In this document: piece by piece, positions 29,753 through 40,117 of the stretch
Layout: the number at the start of each line of letters is the position of its first letter
How positions within the stretch are numbered: the stretch's first letter is position 1
Source: Eubacterium plexicaudatum ASF492
GTDB lineage: Bacteria; Bacillota; Clostridia; Lachnospirales; Lachnospiraceae
Direction: 5' to 3'
NCBI RefSeq assembly: GCF_000364225.2
Contig: NZ_AQFT02000001.1
Coordinates: 2,356,001-2,420,000, forward strand
Length of the DNA stretch: 64,000 nucleotides
Made by a program: the position numbers and the translations under genes
The notes under the pieces: generated by a model
Told to the model about the DNA's origin: nothing
What the model saw: the letters and a program-made list of their open reading frames with translations, nothing else
Database searches by the model: none

Positions 29753-31406
29753 CCTGAATTATTCACGGAATAACAGCATTAACTGCTGAAACCCGCACAG
29801 TTACTGTATTTTAATTGAATATTGCTTTTCACTTATTTAGTGAATAGAAAAAGACCTCTATCTATGGTAAAATTTAGGTGTCTACTCCAAATCAAAACCA
29901 AAGAAAGGGTCTTTATATGGATATATTAAACACCATAAGCTTAGAAAGCAATAGCCAAATTAAAATTAATTTTGACGGAGGCGATTTATCCTCCGATGCA
30001 GGACTTCTCCTGTTCAAAGAGTTCCTGGTTAAGATTGGAGCGGTCAAGCTCGTTAACCGTATGTTCAAAACCAATGATACCGCTTGGTTCCGCGTCCATA
30101 AGGATGATACGAATCTGATGCAGGTAATTTACCAGATTATCAGTTCCTACTTTGAGGATGACTGTGCGGACGAACTGACAAACGAACCTGTTATGACAGT
30201 TATTTTAGAGAAGGATGCCCTGGCATCCCAGCCTACCCTGTCACGCTTTTTTAACCGCATGGATGGAGATACGATCAGCCAGTTAAACCAGATCACCCGT
30301 GAACTCCGTAAAGTCATCTATTCCATAAAGAAACCGGAATTCATGCTTTTTGATATTGATTCCACACTTCTTGATGTCTATGGGAATCAGGAAGGGGAAG
30401 GTTTCAACTACCATTATCAGGCCCACGGTTATCATCCGCTGTTATGCTACGACGGGCTGACCGGCGATCTGCTAAAAGCACAGCTTCGTGACGGCACCAT
30501 GTATTGCAGCAAAGAGGCAGATATTTTTATGAAGTCCCTTCTGGATGAATTTCTCTGCGATTTCCCGGATATGCCGCTTTTTCTTCGCGGTGACAGTGGC
30601 TTTGCGTCACCAGACCTGTATGAAGTTCTTGAAGATAAAAACTGCAAATATGCCATCCGGCTCAAGGAGAACGCAAAACTCCGTGAATTGGCAGAAGAGG
30701 AAAACCAGGCACTGTACCGCGCAACGAAATTCAACCAGGTAGATTACGCCGTCGAGTATGGGGAATTCCTGTACCAGGCCGGTTCATGGAACCATCCACG
30801 CAGGGTGGTCTTTAAAATAGAAAAGCCGTATGGGCAGATGGTCCATCTGTATACCTTTATTGTCACAACACTGGAAATGGAACCTTATCAGGTGATCCAG
30901 TTCTATTGCGGAAGAGGCAAAATGGAAAATTTCATCAAGGAATGCAAAAGCGGTTTTGACTTTGCCTCTGTAAGCAGTTCCTCAAAGCTGGTAAACGCGA
31001 ACCGCCTTCTGGTTCATGCGTTAGCTTATAACCTATTCAATTGGTTTAGACGATTGGCGCTTGCTGTCAGCATGAGAAAACAGCGCATTGATACCATACG
31101 ATTAAAACTGCTGAAGATAGCCGCAAGGGTGGTAAAATCAGCACGATATAAATATTTCAAGCTATGCAGCAGCTGTCCCTACAAGAAAGAATTCTACGAG
31201 ACACTGGAAAACATCCGTAACCTGCAGCCACAGTTGGAATAACAACTGTTAATGGACCTTGACAGCCACAATAAATTTCTAACCCTATCATAGGAGAAGT
31301 CTGCCCATTTTTAGGCTATCTTGCGACAGAGTGAGGTATCAGGAGTGATTGTAATGGTAACTACGGCGGATTTTATGTGAGTTTATACTGCCGTGAATAA
31401 TTCGGG
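29753..31406 (+). mobile_element. IS1380-family insertion sequence (copy type B, full)
   Basis: 1654 bp with inverted ends CCTGAATTATTCACGG (left, 29753) and CCCGAATTATTCACGG (right, ends 31406). The 5-bp target duplication CTTAA (29748-29752 and 31407-31411) shows a simple insertion. The same element occurs in the opposite orientation from 62862. Confidence 0.92.
29917..31242 (+). CDS. IS1380-family DDE transposase
   Basis: 441 residues, intact. Key blocks are FMLFDIDSTLLDVYG (first Asp), LFLRGDSGFASPDLY (second) and YCGRGKMENFIKECKSG (third). ATG 29917 is preferred because GAAAGGG lies just upstream; the frame is open to GTG 29878. Its sequence over 975 bases matches the copy at the right edge wherever compared. 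Confidence 0.93.
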   Translation: MDILNTISLESNSQIKINFDGGDLSSDAGLLLFKEFLVKIGAVKLVNRMFKTNDTAWFRVHKDDTNLMQVIYQIISSYFEDDCADELTNEPVMTVILEKDALASQPTLSRFFNRMDGDTISQLNQITRELRKVIYSIKKPEFMLFDIDSTLLDVYGNQEGEGFNYHYQAHGYHPLLCYDGLTGDLLKAQLRDGTMYCSKEADIFMKSLLDEFLCDFPDMPLFLRGDSGFASPDLYEVLEDKNCKYAIRLKENAKLRELAEEENQALYRATKFNQVDYAVEYGEFLYQAGSWNHPRRVVFKIEKPYGQMVHLYTFIVTTLEMEPYQVIQFYCGRGKMENFIKECKSGFDFASVSSSSKLVNANRLLVHALAYNLFNWFRRLALAVSMRKQRIDTIRLKLLKIAARVVKSARYKYFKLCSSCPYKKEFYETLENIRNLQPQLE

Positions 31407-31438
31407 CTTAATAATCTATAGGAATTGTTCTTATACTT

Positions 31439-31467
31439 ATTATAGTGAATTCTGTAAAAGGTGTAAA
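31439..31467 (-). promoter_or_regulatory. Sigma-70 type promoter, now facing into an IS1380
   Basis: On the minus strand TTTACA (31467-31462), a 17-bp spacer and TATAAT (31444-31439). It points left into the 3' end of the IS at 31406, beyond which lies the 57-aa ORF. It overlaps nothing else. Confidence 0.7.
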
Positions 31468-31474
31468 GCATTTT

Positions 31475-32184
31475 TCAAACACGCTCTAGCTCATAATCAT
31501 CCAGTATTTCATTTATTTCATCCACTGTAAGAAACATCAATGCATCCAATACGGATAGTCCGGGTTCAAAAACTTTCTGTTTCTGCCTGTATTCTGACAA
31601 ATTCACTTTCTGAAAATAAATATTTACATGATTTTCCTCATATTTTCTGCAGTCAAAAAACGCCATGCCTCCGGGCGGATTCCAATATTCATCTGCTCCC
31701 AGACTCTGACAGATGCGCAGGGCCCATTCATCCGCACTGTCAGGACATCCAATGTCCAAAGCCATATCGGAAAAGATCTCAATCGGCGTATGGATTGCAA
31801 GATAATCACACACCGCTTCTAAGGCAGCACAATCCAAACGGACAATACTTTCAAAATCCGGCCCTAATATTTCCTTCATCAGTTTTATAACTTTATAATA
31901 GTTTGGCGCTCCCTTATAATATCCTAATTGCGAAAATATTTTCTCCTTCCATGGTTTGGAATTGTCTATAATGATATCTGAAATAAGTGTTTCACGCGCA
32001 TGCTTTTTCAGCGGCACTGCGATATACCCCCATCCGCCGGACTGTTTCAGTATTCTGTTGCGCTCAATCCAGCCGTGCCGGATAAACTGCACCTGATCCA
32101 GCAAAATATACCTGTCCGTATGCCGGATCAGCGAAAAATATCCGATATAGGGAAAAAATACGGCTGCATAATTCCCAATCTCAT
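31475..32184 (-). CDS. WbqC-like family protein (frameshifted)
   Basis: About 236 residues. The N-terminus MRLGIMQPYFFPYIGYFSLI is restored by adding one base to the GGG/A6 stretch 32150-32158. LLDQVQFIRHGWIERNRI and the later SADEWALRICQSLGADEYWNPPGG are WbqC-family hallmarks. The family is found in O-antigen and capsule loci; its reaction is not established, though a role in modifying or acylating amino sugars has been suggested from context. It is the last gene of the polysaccharide locus and follows an aminotransferase-like gene. Confidence 0.85.
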
Positions 32185-32213
32185 GATGCTATCATTCCCT
32201 TCATGACAATATT

Positions 32214-33175
32214 TTAGATTTCTTTTAAAATATTTAGTAGTTTATCAGCCAAATATCCCATATCTGCCTCCGTATACCGCTGGTCTATCGGAAGCGGCAG
32301 AATATTCTCAGCCATCTGGTACTCCGGCGTATCCTCCGCCATTTCTTCCAATACATTCGGCCATAGCACCGGAATATAAATCTTCTCTGCAATCAACCGC
32401 CGGCGCACTTCTCCTCCCTTTGTACTCCAAAAAGGATACATATATGTACCCCCCCCTTGCTCAAACTCCATCTGTTAAGTGAAACCAGCCTGTCATGCAG
32501 GCAGCAGAAGTTTTTCCGTCTTGTTTTATATACTTTTTCATAAGAAATTCCACGCAGAATATTTTCAGAAAACGCAGAAATACTTTTTGGTTCTTCCAAA
32601 TACATGCTTTCTTCTGCTTCTAAAAATTTTTGATAAAAGCTACCCGCATCTTTTTCAAATCGCCCAACCAAATATTCCAGCTTGTTATAAGAATAATTTT
32701 TTTCCGGACTGCCGTTTACTCTTTGATCTGTATACAGGTAGGCGCCATCCGGAATGCCAAAATATTTTCTGGCATTATAAACGGTATCAATGCCTGCTAT
32801 CGGTTTTGCAAAAAAATCCTGCGTATTATCTAAGATCACCCTGTCCCACATTTTTTTATAAGAGATGATCTCCGGTTCTGACAGCTGCCCATAATAATTT
32901 ATGATAAGAACAGCTTCTTTCCGACCTAATTTGTGATGAAAGAGCGGTCTGCAATGCTCATCTACCGGATAGTAATCGTACTCTATGGAATTTCTGCGCA
33001 GTACTGCCGGAATGCTATCGCCAATCAAGCGCGGCAGATAAATCCTTTGATAATTTTTTGCCTGTATGATATAAACAATCGCGTTCCTTGCCAGATTCAA
33101 GCCGATTGCCGCATTATGATAGGTATTGCCATGAAATTTCAATTCAAACTCCGGATATCCGCCTATTTCTTTCAT
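32214..33175 (-). CDS. DegT/DnrJ-like aminotransferase family protein (frameshift in a C8 tract)
   Basis: About 320 residues after repair, shorter than the usual 370-400. VILDNTQDFFAKP corresponds to the PLP-region acidic motif and NARKYFGIPDGAYLYTD to the lysine-bearing loop. It probably aminates a keto sugar or acts on a related PLP substrate in polysaccharide synthesis. The frame breaks in the eight-C run 32449-32456; nine (or six) would join LVSLNRWSLSKGGG to TYMYPFWSTKGGEVR. The homopolymer is the longest C/G run noticed here and could also be genuinely slippery. AGGG lies upstream of ATG 33175. Confidence 0.72.
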
Positions 33176-33202
33176 GAAAATGTTATCCTTTCTGCCCTGC
33201 TT

Positions 33203-34056
33203 TTAAGAATCTGTCTTATGTAAAAGGTAACTTCTATATCCAAAAGGTTCGGCTTCGTCAAAAAGATCCAAATCCCGTGAAATCATCCTGCAAATTTCTT
33301 TCGGAAGGTAAAACTGCTTTCCGTATTTTTTCTTTTTATCACGATAAACACTGTAACTACTTTCTACGTTCCGGCCTCCCGTTTGTGAATCTTTTATAAA
33401 TCGCTCTGTCTGCTCTGTAAACGGCATCTGTAAAAAATCAAACAATTTCTCAGAAACACCCTGTGCATCTTCTGACAAATCTTCATACCGTACAATCATA
33501 AAACGGTCCGGATACCGTTTCTTCATATCAGCACTCAGTTTGATCCATTCCTTCCATTTATAGTATCCATAATAATTTTCCGGCCTGTATTCATTTTGGA
33601 AGCGGCAAATCCCCATTCCTGCTCAATATCCCAGTTCGGTTTATACTCTGATGGGGCATTCATCCAGGATTCCATTACATCATAAGGATTTCTCACAATT
33701 CCTACGATTTTTATATTTCCATATCTTTGCAGAAGCAATGGTACCGTATATAAATACCTTGTTTCTTTATATGCAAGTGTAGACGGATTTGTTTTTTTAT
33801 CGGTAAATACAGGGTACAACCCTTTTTTTCGTTGATCCTTCCGATTTAAAAAATCATCCGCGTCTTCCTCGTATAATTCCGTAAAAAATTGTTCCATATC
33901 TTCCGTACTGCTTTCTGTTGTTATCCTGTTTTTAAAACGATAGGAAAACAACGGCTGAAAACGATATGCCGTATCCGGACAGCTGTCTATAATTTCGCCC
34001 AGCCAGGAAGTTCCTGACCTTGGGACACCATATAATGCAATTACTTTTTTATACAT
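33203..34056 (-). CDS. Sulfotransferase (PAPS-dependent, frameshifted)
   Basis: About 284 residues. The PAPS 5'-phosphosulfate loop is YGVPRSGTSWLGE at residues 9-21, and the 3'-phosphate motif is IVGIVRNPYDVMESW. The enzyme moves sulfate from PAPS to an acceptor, here most likely a sugar of the surface glycan. The break is in the T4 run 33594-33597; one added base gives EWGFAASKNEYRPENYYGYY. It sits between an aminotransferase-like gene and a glycosyltransferase in the same direction. Confidence 0.87.
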
Positions 34057-34129
34057 CTGACGTCTTCCTCATTTCCAATTGAAATTTTACAAATCAAATT
34101 TTACAGTTCAAAATTTATATTTACCTTTA

Positions 34130-35790
34130 TCATCTATCAAATAAATGCACTTTTTCTGCCAGCCTATACCATCTGCTGCTCTTTATTTTCTGCAGTTGCG
34201 CATCCAGCTCACAATTCTTTCTCTCCTGCTCTTTCAGGCATCGTTCCAATTCCGCATTCTTTTGTTCCTGCATGTTTATCTGCTGCTCCAGCCTTTCCTG
34301 CTGCTGCCTTGCTTCATTGAAACTCTTTTTTGCAGCCGCTGCTTCTCCCTGATATTCATAAATCATATCTCTCTTTTCATACATCACTTCCATAACTGCC
34401 TGCCCGGCGGCCGCTGTTCCCAGCCGCTTCATCTTCCCCTCAATGCAGACACTCAAACTTTCCCCGGCAGCCAATGCGTCTGGCAACTTAATTGTATAAA
34501 TGGGATCCAAATTCAGGAAAAGCTGCCATCCTTCCCGGCTGCACAATGCATTTTCCTCCTGAAATTCCGCATCTGCGCCATTCACCGTAACCCGCTCTAT
34601 CTTCACTTTTACCATCAGCCCTTCTGCAGGGTCAAACCGAAGTCCTTTTATTTGCCCTCCTTCATTCTCAGCCAGCCTGCATGTCCAGCAGAATTCTTCC
34701 ACATCCCGGAACATAAACTGCTCCTGATACACCTTTTGGCTGCTGAATCCGTTTCCGCAGTCCACATATATGCTTCTTGTCTGTTCAAACGCTTCCGGCA
34801 AAATGCCGAATATATCATATTTCCCGTTTTCATTCATAAATTCCCGTTTTGTGTACCCATAATGTTTTTCCATCATATGGGCCTTTTGAGGATCATTTAA
34901 CGCCTGATACAGCAGTTTGATCCCAAACAATCTTGTATACGACTGGGCACCTGCCTGCGTACATACCTTACCAAACGCATATTCCGGCAGAAACGCTTCT
35001 TTCTTTGCATAACTCCCGGCTTCTGGAAATATTTCCAAAAATTCTTCACGGTTTGCAATCGCAGCATATTCCTCTAGCATCAGAAATAATTCCACACTTG
35101 AGCGTATCTGCGTTTCCGCCCGCATCCCGCTTGTATTCCTGCCTGAGCCATGTATCCGAAATTTCACCAGCGCCTGCGGCAGCACATATATTTCATGCCT
35201 CCTGCATATTTGAATCCACTTTACAAAATCCGGTATCTGGCACAATCCTTTCCGGAAAAATCATTTTCTGCATAAACATCCTTCCTGATTAAAATGCTCG
35301 GATGGCACAGGCAATTCCCTTGATAGAAAAAATAGCGCAGCCATTCCTTTCGGTTTTTATTTTCTGTCCGGAACAGCCGATAATAAAAACCATTTTCATC
35401 CGTATAAGCATTTTCCTCATCATCAATAGCTTCCGCATTTGTAAAAACAGCCGCATATTCCGGCCTGCTGCGTATAAAATCCACTTGTTTTTCCAGTTTA
35501 TCTTTCATCCATATATCATCACTATGATGCACCGCAATATAATCACCGGATGCATAATTTCTCACGGCATCGTCTATGGAGCCTCCATGCCAGTTATAGT
35601 CATGACGTATCGCAATGATCTGCGGATATCTGTCTTTATACTCACAAATGATCTTCCAGGAATGATCGGTGGAACAATCGTCTACAATAATAAATTCAAA
35701 ATCCTGATAGGTCTGATCCAGTACACTTTCAATACTCTGTCTTAAAAATTTCTCATGGTTATAAGATGTTAAAATAACTGATATTTTCAT
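34130..35790 (-). CDS. Family 2 glycosyltransferase with C-terminal coiled coil (frameshifted)
   Basis: About 553 residues. The GT-A domain starts MKISVILTSYNHEKFLRQSI, with VDDCSTD and HHSDDIWM for donor and metal binding. A middle domain follows, and the end is a Glu/Gln-rich coiled coil (about residues 490-540) closing with SRWYRLAEKVHLFDR, a tail common in Lachnospiraceae glycosyltransferases. The break is in the T3 run 35249-35251; one added base joins ENDFSGKG to LCQIPDFVKWIQICRR. ATG 35790 is chosen because AAGGTGATC precedes it. Confidence 0.86.
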
Positions 35791-35827
35791 CTTGATCACC
35801 TTTTCTTTCCTATTGATGAACATTGTT

Positions 35828-37258
35828 TCATACATCCGGTTTTCTTATATTTTTGATCGCAACCTCATTTTTCAAATACACTTTATCCCATAATTTATCT
35901 TCTGTATTTTCCTCTACCGAAAATACCGCCGCATTTTCAATATAAGCAAGAAATAATGCTGTCCTGTTTTTTATCATCGGCTTTGACGCGAGGACCGTTA
36001 CATTATAATTACCCTCTATCACCGGCAGCCTGGTAACCAGATCCACTTCGTACACCTCGCCTTTTCTGCCCATGATCAGCTCGCCTGTCTCCCGCAATGT
36101 GGATGATCCAATCAGCTCCACATTCTTATCATCTCGAATATGGTAAGCAATTCCAAATGTCTCATCACAGCAAATGAGAAATGTAACACGCAGAATCATC
36201 TTCTGGTCATATGCAAAAGAAGCCAATTCCTCCTGATCCTCATTCAGCAGCTTAACATTCAAAAACACAACGTCCCCCGTCCCCTCCTTAAACCTCTCCG
36301 CCTGCTTTAAAAACCTCTTGTTTCCATATTTTAAAATCAAATCTTCATAACAGCCGGCCGGATCATGTTTGTCAATGCCTTTGATTTTCAGCCCGCATTC
36401 CGCTTCTACGCTTCTTTCAGACGACTCCTCCTGCACAGCCGAATCTTGTTCCTGCACAGCCGTATTCCGGTCCCGCACAGTCTGCCGCTGGTCCTGATCC
36501 GCTTTCAAATGTTCTTCATTCATGAACGCACGTATTTTTTTCAAATAAATGTCCGCCAGTTCTGCCGCTGGCCCTTCCATGATTTTCACTCCGTTCTCCA
36601 GATAAATGCATCTCTGGCAAAGCTGCTTTACCGTATTCATATCATGCGTGACAAACAAAACAGTTGCCCCTGATTTCATAATCTGGTTCATCCGTGCCAT
36701 GCATTTTGCCTGAAAAGCAGCATCCCCGACCGCAAGCGCTTCATCCACGATCAGGATATCCGGATTCGAATAGACCGCTGTTGCAAACGCCAGCCTTACA
36801 AACATGCCGCTGGAATAGTTCTTCACCGGCTGATAAATAAAATCACCGATGTCCGCAAAATCTGCAATATCCGCAATCCTGCCGCTCATCTCTTCCCGCG
36901 TAATCTTATTCAGCGTCCCATTCAAATAAATATTCTCAATCCCTGTATATTCCGGGTTAAATCCGGCACCCAGCTCCAGCAGCGCATTGATCCTTCCTTC
37001 TACCTGAACACTGCCTCCCGATGGATTCAGAATCCCTGTAATAATTTTAAGCAGTGTCGATTTCCCGCTGCCGTTTTTCCCAATAATTCCTGCAATCTCG
37101 CCCTTGCGTATCCGAAAGCTGACATCGTTCAGCGCATGAAATTCTTTATACTGCGGCTTTGCCTTTGGAAACAAACCTTCTATGATCCTTCGTTTATTAT
37201 TTTCATATAACTTATAGGTCTTTGTTAAATGACTTACCTCAATCGCATATTCACCCAT
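35828..37258 (-). CDS. Polysaccharide ABC exporter, ATP-binding subunit (Wzt/TagH-like)
   Basis: 476 residues, intact. Walker A GKNGSGKST (60-68), signature NYSSGMFVRLAFA, Walker B PDILIVDEALAVGD and the switch His in FVTHD. After residue ~250 an acidic Gln-rich linker (TAVQEQDSAVQEESSE, made of short repeats) leads to a C-terminal beta-sandwich like the Wzt substrate-binding domain. Together with the permease just upstream it would export a finished glycan chain. Such C-terminal domains usually recognise a chain cap. The start is 12 bp after the permease stop. Confidence 0.92.
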   Translation of the reverse strand: MGEYAIEVSHLTKTYKLYENNKRRIIEGLFPKAKPQYKEFHALNDVSFRIRKGEIAGIIGKNGSGKSTLLKIITGILNPSGGSVQVEGRINALLELGAGFNPEYTGIENIYLNGTLNKITREEMSGRIADIADFADIGDFIYQPVKNYSSGMFVRLAFATAVYSNPDILIVDEALAVGDAAFQAKCMARMNQIMKSGATVLFVTHDMNTVKQLCQRCIYLENGVKIMEGPAAELADIYLKKIRAFMNEEHLKADQDQRQTVRDRNTAVQEQDSAVQEESSERSVEAECGLKIKGIDKHDPAGCYEDLILKYGNKRFLKQAERFKEGTGDVVFLNVKLLNEDQEELASFAYDQKMILRVTFLICCDETFGIAYHIRDDKNVELIGSSTLRETGELIMGRKGEVYEVDLVTRLPVIEGNYNVTVLASKPMIKNRTALFLAYIENAAVFSVEENTEDKLWDKVYLKNEVAIKNIRKPDV

Positions 37259-37270
37259 AACTGCCTCTTT

Positions 37271-38074
37271 CTACAACATATCCGCAAACTGCGGCCGCAA
37301 CCTGAAAAAAACATATGCTCCAATGAATAATAATACCAGTGTAAAAATCCAAAAATACAATGTAAGCGCAGGATGTTCCCAAAACCAGACCTGTTCCGAA
37401 AATGTCTCCCGATAGCCGACACAAACATAATACATTGGATTCAATTTGATAATGATTTGGGAAGCTTCCGGCATGCCGCTCGGAGCCCATACCAATGGAG
37501 TCGCCCAAAATCCCACCTGAGTGATCAGGACAATAATATTTAAAATATCTTTCGAAAAAACGGCCAATGCCGACATCGTCCAGGTTAAACCCATCAGCAA
37601 CACTACCGTGCAAACATAATAATAAACAGCCTGGATATTATAAATGTTCGGCGTATATCCATAGATCAAATAAATCAGCAGAATAAACGCAATAAAGAAA
37701 AAATGTACAAAGCTGGATGACACAATCTTGACTAACGGCAGTGTACTTACCCGAAACTGCATATTTTTTACCAGATACGAATAATCAAAAATACATCCTG
37801 AACCGCTCCCGAACGCATCTGTAAAAAACTGCCAGGATAAGTATGCCGGGATATACCATAGGATGAATGGAATATCATCCACCGGAGAAGAACGAAATCC
37901 TACCTGGAATACATACCATAAAACAAGGATGATTGTTAATGGCAGCATGAATGCCCAGGCAATGCCGAGCAAGGAGTTTGTGTATTTTGCTTTGAAATCA
38001 TTTTTTGCCAGTTCGTAGATGACTTTTCGATCTGTAATTAAGTCTTTGAAAAAATTAATAAAACCTTTTAGCAT
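37271..38074 (-). CDS. Polysaccharide ABC exporter, permease subunit (Wzm/TagG-like)
   Basis: 267 residues with about six membrane helices (ABC-2 type). An N-terminal amphipathic part (FKDLITDRKVIYELAKNDFKAKYTNS) precedes the first helix, as in Wzm/TagG. It pairs with the ATPase gene directly downstream. AGAAGGGAG lies before ATG 38074. The 155 bp upstream (38075-38229) holds no gene. Confidence 0.92.
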   Translation of the reverse strand: MLKGFINFFKDLITDRKVIYELAKNDFKAKYTNSLLGIAWAFMLPLTIILVLWYVFQVGFRSSPVDDIPFILWYIPAYLSWQFFTDAFGSGSGCIFDYSYLVKNMQFRVSTLPLVKIVSSSFVHFFFIAFILLIYLIYGYTPNIYNIQAVYYYVCTVVLLMGLTWTMSALAVFSKDILNIIVLITQVGFWATPLVWAPSGMPEASQIIIKLNPMYYVCVGYRETFSEQVWFWEHPALTLYFWIFTLVLLFIGAYVFFRLRPQFADML

Positions 38075-38229
38075 AAGGTCTCCCTTCTAATTCATACATG
38101 CAAGTAACTTATAAATGCAATAACGCAATTATTTATTTTAGTAAGTTAACGATTCACCGCACGGAATCATAGAATGAGAAAATGAGTACATAAAGAGTAT
38201 TCCAAATGATATTTGTATCTGAACTGTTA

Positions 38230-38649
38230 TTAATATTCAGGCATCTTTTCGGTATATTTTTTCCCGTTGATCCAGTGAAACTTCCACTGCAATCCTATGT
38301 ATCGGATTATATAAAAAATGCGGCAGTACCGCATACAGCCTTTTTGCCATCTATTAATCACTGTTAACTGTGCCGGTTCTTTATGGTAATCTTTCCAAGG
38401 TGACTGCATCATGTATTCATCCCACAATTTTCCAAAAGGGTGTGTTCCCTCTGCGTGCCACGTCTGTACTCCAAAATTCCCCAATGCGTGATAAACAACC
38501 GCGTTCTTTTTACATTCTTTGACTTCTGATTCTTCGTAATAGTAATCAGGTTTTAATTGAAAAATCTTACACAGATTTCTATATGAAAACTGGCTATTCA
38601 ATGTCGTATAATTGTATTTATTTGGCAATAGCGCAATATCTTTCTCAAA
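38230..38649 (-). pseudogene. Family 8 glycosyltransferase, 3' part (separated by IS)
   Basis: After the IS the frame resumes in FEKDIALLPNKYNYTTLNSQ and ends KYTEKMPEY. VVYHALGNFGVQTWHAEGTHPFGKLWDEY is the C-terminal GT8 region (the H-x-G...P-W block). It joins in frame to the 5' part at 40118-40705 through the 9-bp duplication. The uninterrupted protein would be about 333 residues. Confidence 0.82.
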
Positions 38650-40117
38650 CACCACTTTACAACTTTTTAAAAAATAAAATAACGCACAAGGTACTTTCTC
38701 ATGTATAATAAGTTTGCATACAAAACTATACGAAAGAGAGTGACCTTGTACGTCAGACTTATTATACAACGAAAATAATCTAATTGGTAGACTGTACCGT
38801 TATTTTTATATTTATTTTAAAACTTTTTCCGCACCGACTATTGAAACCCTTTTTCTGCTGGTGTTATCTATACTTGCCATGGAGTCAGCAGTTTCCATCC
38901 GGTCCCTTTACAGACATTTTTTATCAGGGATTACAAAAAAATCCCTGAATGCATTTTACTATGCCTGCTCTTATGCAAAGGCCGATTATTCCAGATTTAT
39001 GAATGTTACTGCTGGCATGGCTTTAAAACTCATACCGGAAAAACTTTCTTCACAGCCTGTTTTTCTGTGCATTGATGACACAATGGCCCCGAAGTTTGGA
39101 AAAAAATTTGAAGATGTTTCAAAACTTTTTGACCATGCAGCGCATAATGGCTCAAACTATCTGAACGGACATTGTTTCGTAAGCGTAATGCTCTGCGTCC
39201 CGGTGTGGAATAAAAACAGGATCCATTACCTTTCTGTTCCGCTTGGATACCGTATGTGGCAAAAAAAGGAGTCAAAGCTGGAACTTGCTGCATCCATGGT
39301 CCGTCAGGCGATGCCGGAATTCAGCAATAAAAAAAATGTTATCATCCTTTGTGACAGCTGGTATGTAAAAAAGAACCTTGTTTCCATTGTGGATGAATAT
39401 GAGAACCTTGACCTTATCGGAAATGCAAGGTCTGATTCTGTCATTTATGACCTGCCGCCGCAGCGTACTGGAAAAAGAGGGCGGCCTGCGCTGCATGGGA
39501 AAAAACTTTCCATTCAGGACGATTTTACGCTGTCTGATGAAAAAATCGGTGATTATTATATGGCCGTGCGCCATGTCCTTACTAATATTTTTGGAAAAAG
39601 GACAGTCCTGGCATATGTCACATCCGCTGATAAAGCAGCAGGCAGCAGGCGTTTGTTTTTCAGCACAGTTTTTCCGGAACAGCTTCAGGTCTTCTGCGCA
39701 TGGCAGGAGAAATCCCCGCTAAACCAGACAGGGAGCAGCCGGATGCAGTTTATTCCCCTGATGCTGTATGCATTTCGATGGCCGATAGAGGTTAGTTACT
39801 ACGAACAGAAAACTTTCTGGTCACTGTGCAGTTACATGGTCCGCAGCCGCAAAGGGATTGAAATGCTGGTCAATCTGATTAACATTTCATACTGTGCAAT
39901 GAAACTGCTGCCATACCAGGACAAGGCGTTTTATAAATATCAGACAGAAAGCGTGCAGGAGTTTCGGTTTGCGTTAAGTGAACAAATTCGCCAGCAGGTA
40001 TTTTATGCCATTTTCGTAGAAAAAGTCGAAACCAGCATAAAATCAAATGCTTTAATAAATGCCTTAAAACGGCTGGTTCAGAAACAGGGGCATCATTTAT
40101 AAAGTTGTAAAGTAGTG
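38650..40117 (+). mobile_element. IS4-like insertion sequence inside a GT8 gene
   Basis: 1468 bp with inverted ends CACCACTTTACAACTTT (38650) and CACTACTTTACAACTTT (complement ending 40117). The 9-bp target duplication TTTCTCAAA (38641-38649 and 40118-40126) is perfect, which points to a recent simple insertion. Confidence 0.92.
38861..40102 (+). CDS. IS4/IS701-like DDE transposase
   Basis: 413 residues from GTG 38861. PVFLCIDDTMAPKFGKKFE carries the first acid, NVIILCDSWYVKK the second and YAFRWPIEVSYYEQKTFWSL the third with its conserved Arg/Tyr surroundings. The coding frame is open for ~100 bases upstream without ATG/GTG/TTG. The real start may be GTG near 38742 (AAAGAGA before it) with an indel in the A4 run around 38773. 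Confidence 0.88.
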   Translation: MLSILAMESAVSIRSLYRHFLSGITKKSLNAFYYACSYAKADYSRFMNVTAGMALKLIPEKLSSQPVFLCIDDTMAPKFGKKFEDVSKLFDHAAHNGSNYLNGHCFVSVMLCVPVWNKNRIHYLSVPLGYRMWQKKESKLELAASMVRQAMPEFSNKKNVIILCDSWYVKKNLVSIVDEYENLDLIGNARSDSVIYDLPPQRTGKRGRPALHGKKLSIQDDFTLSDEKIGDYYMAVRHVLTNIFGKRTVLAYVTSADKAAGSRRLFFSTVFPEQLQVFCAWQEKSPLNQTGSSRMQFIPLMLYAFRWPIEVSYYEQKTFWSLCSYMVRSRKGIEMLVNLINISYCAMKLLPYQDKAFYKYQTESVQEFRFALSEQIRQQVFYAIFVEKVETSIKSNALINALKRLVQKQGHHL

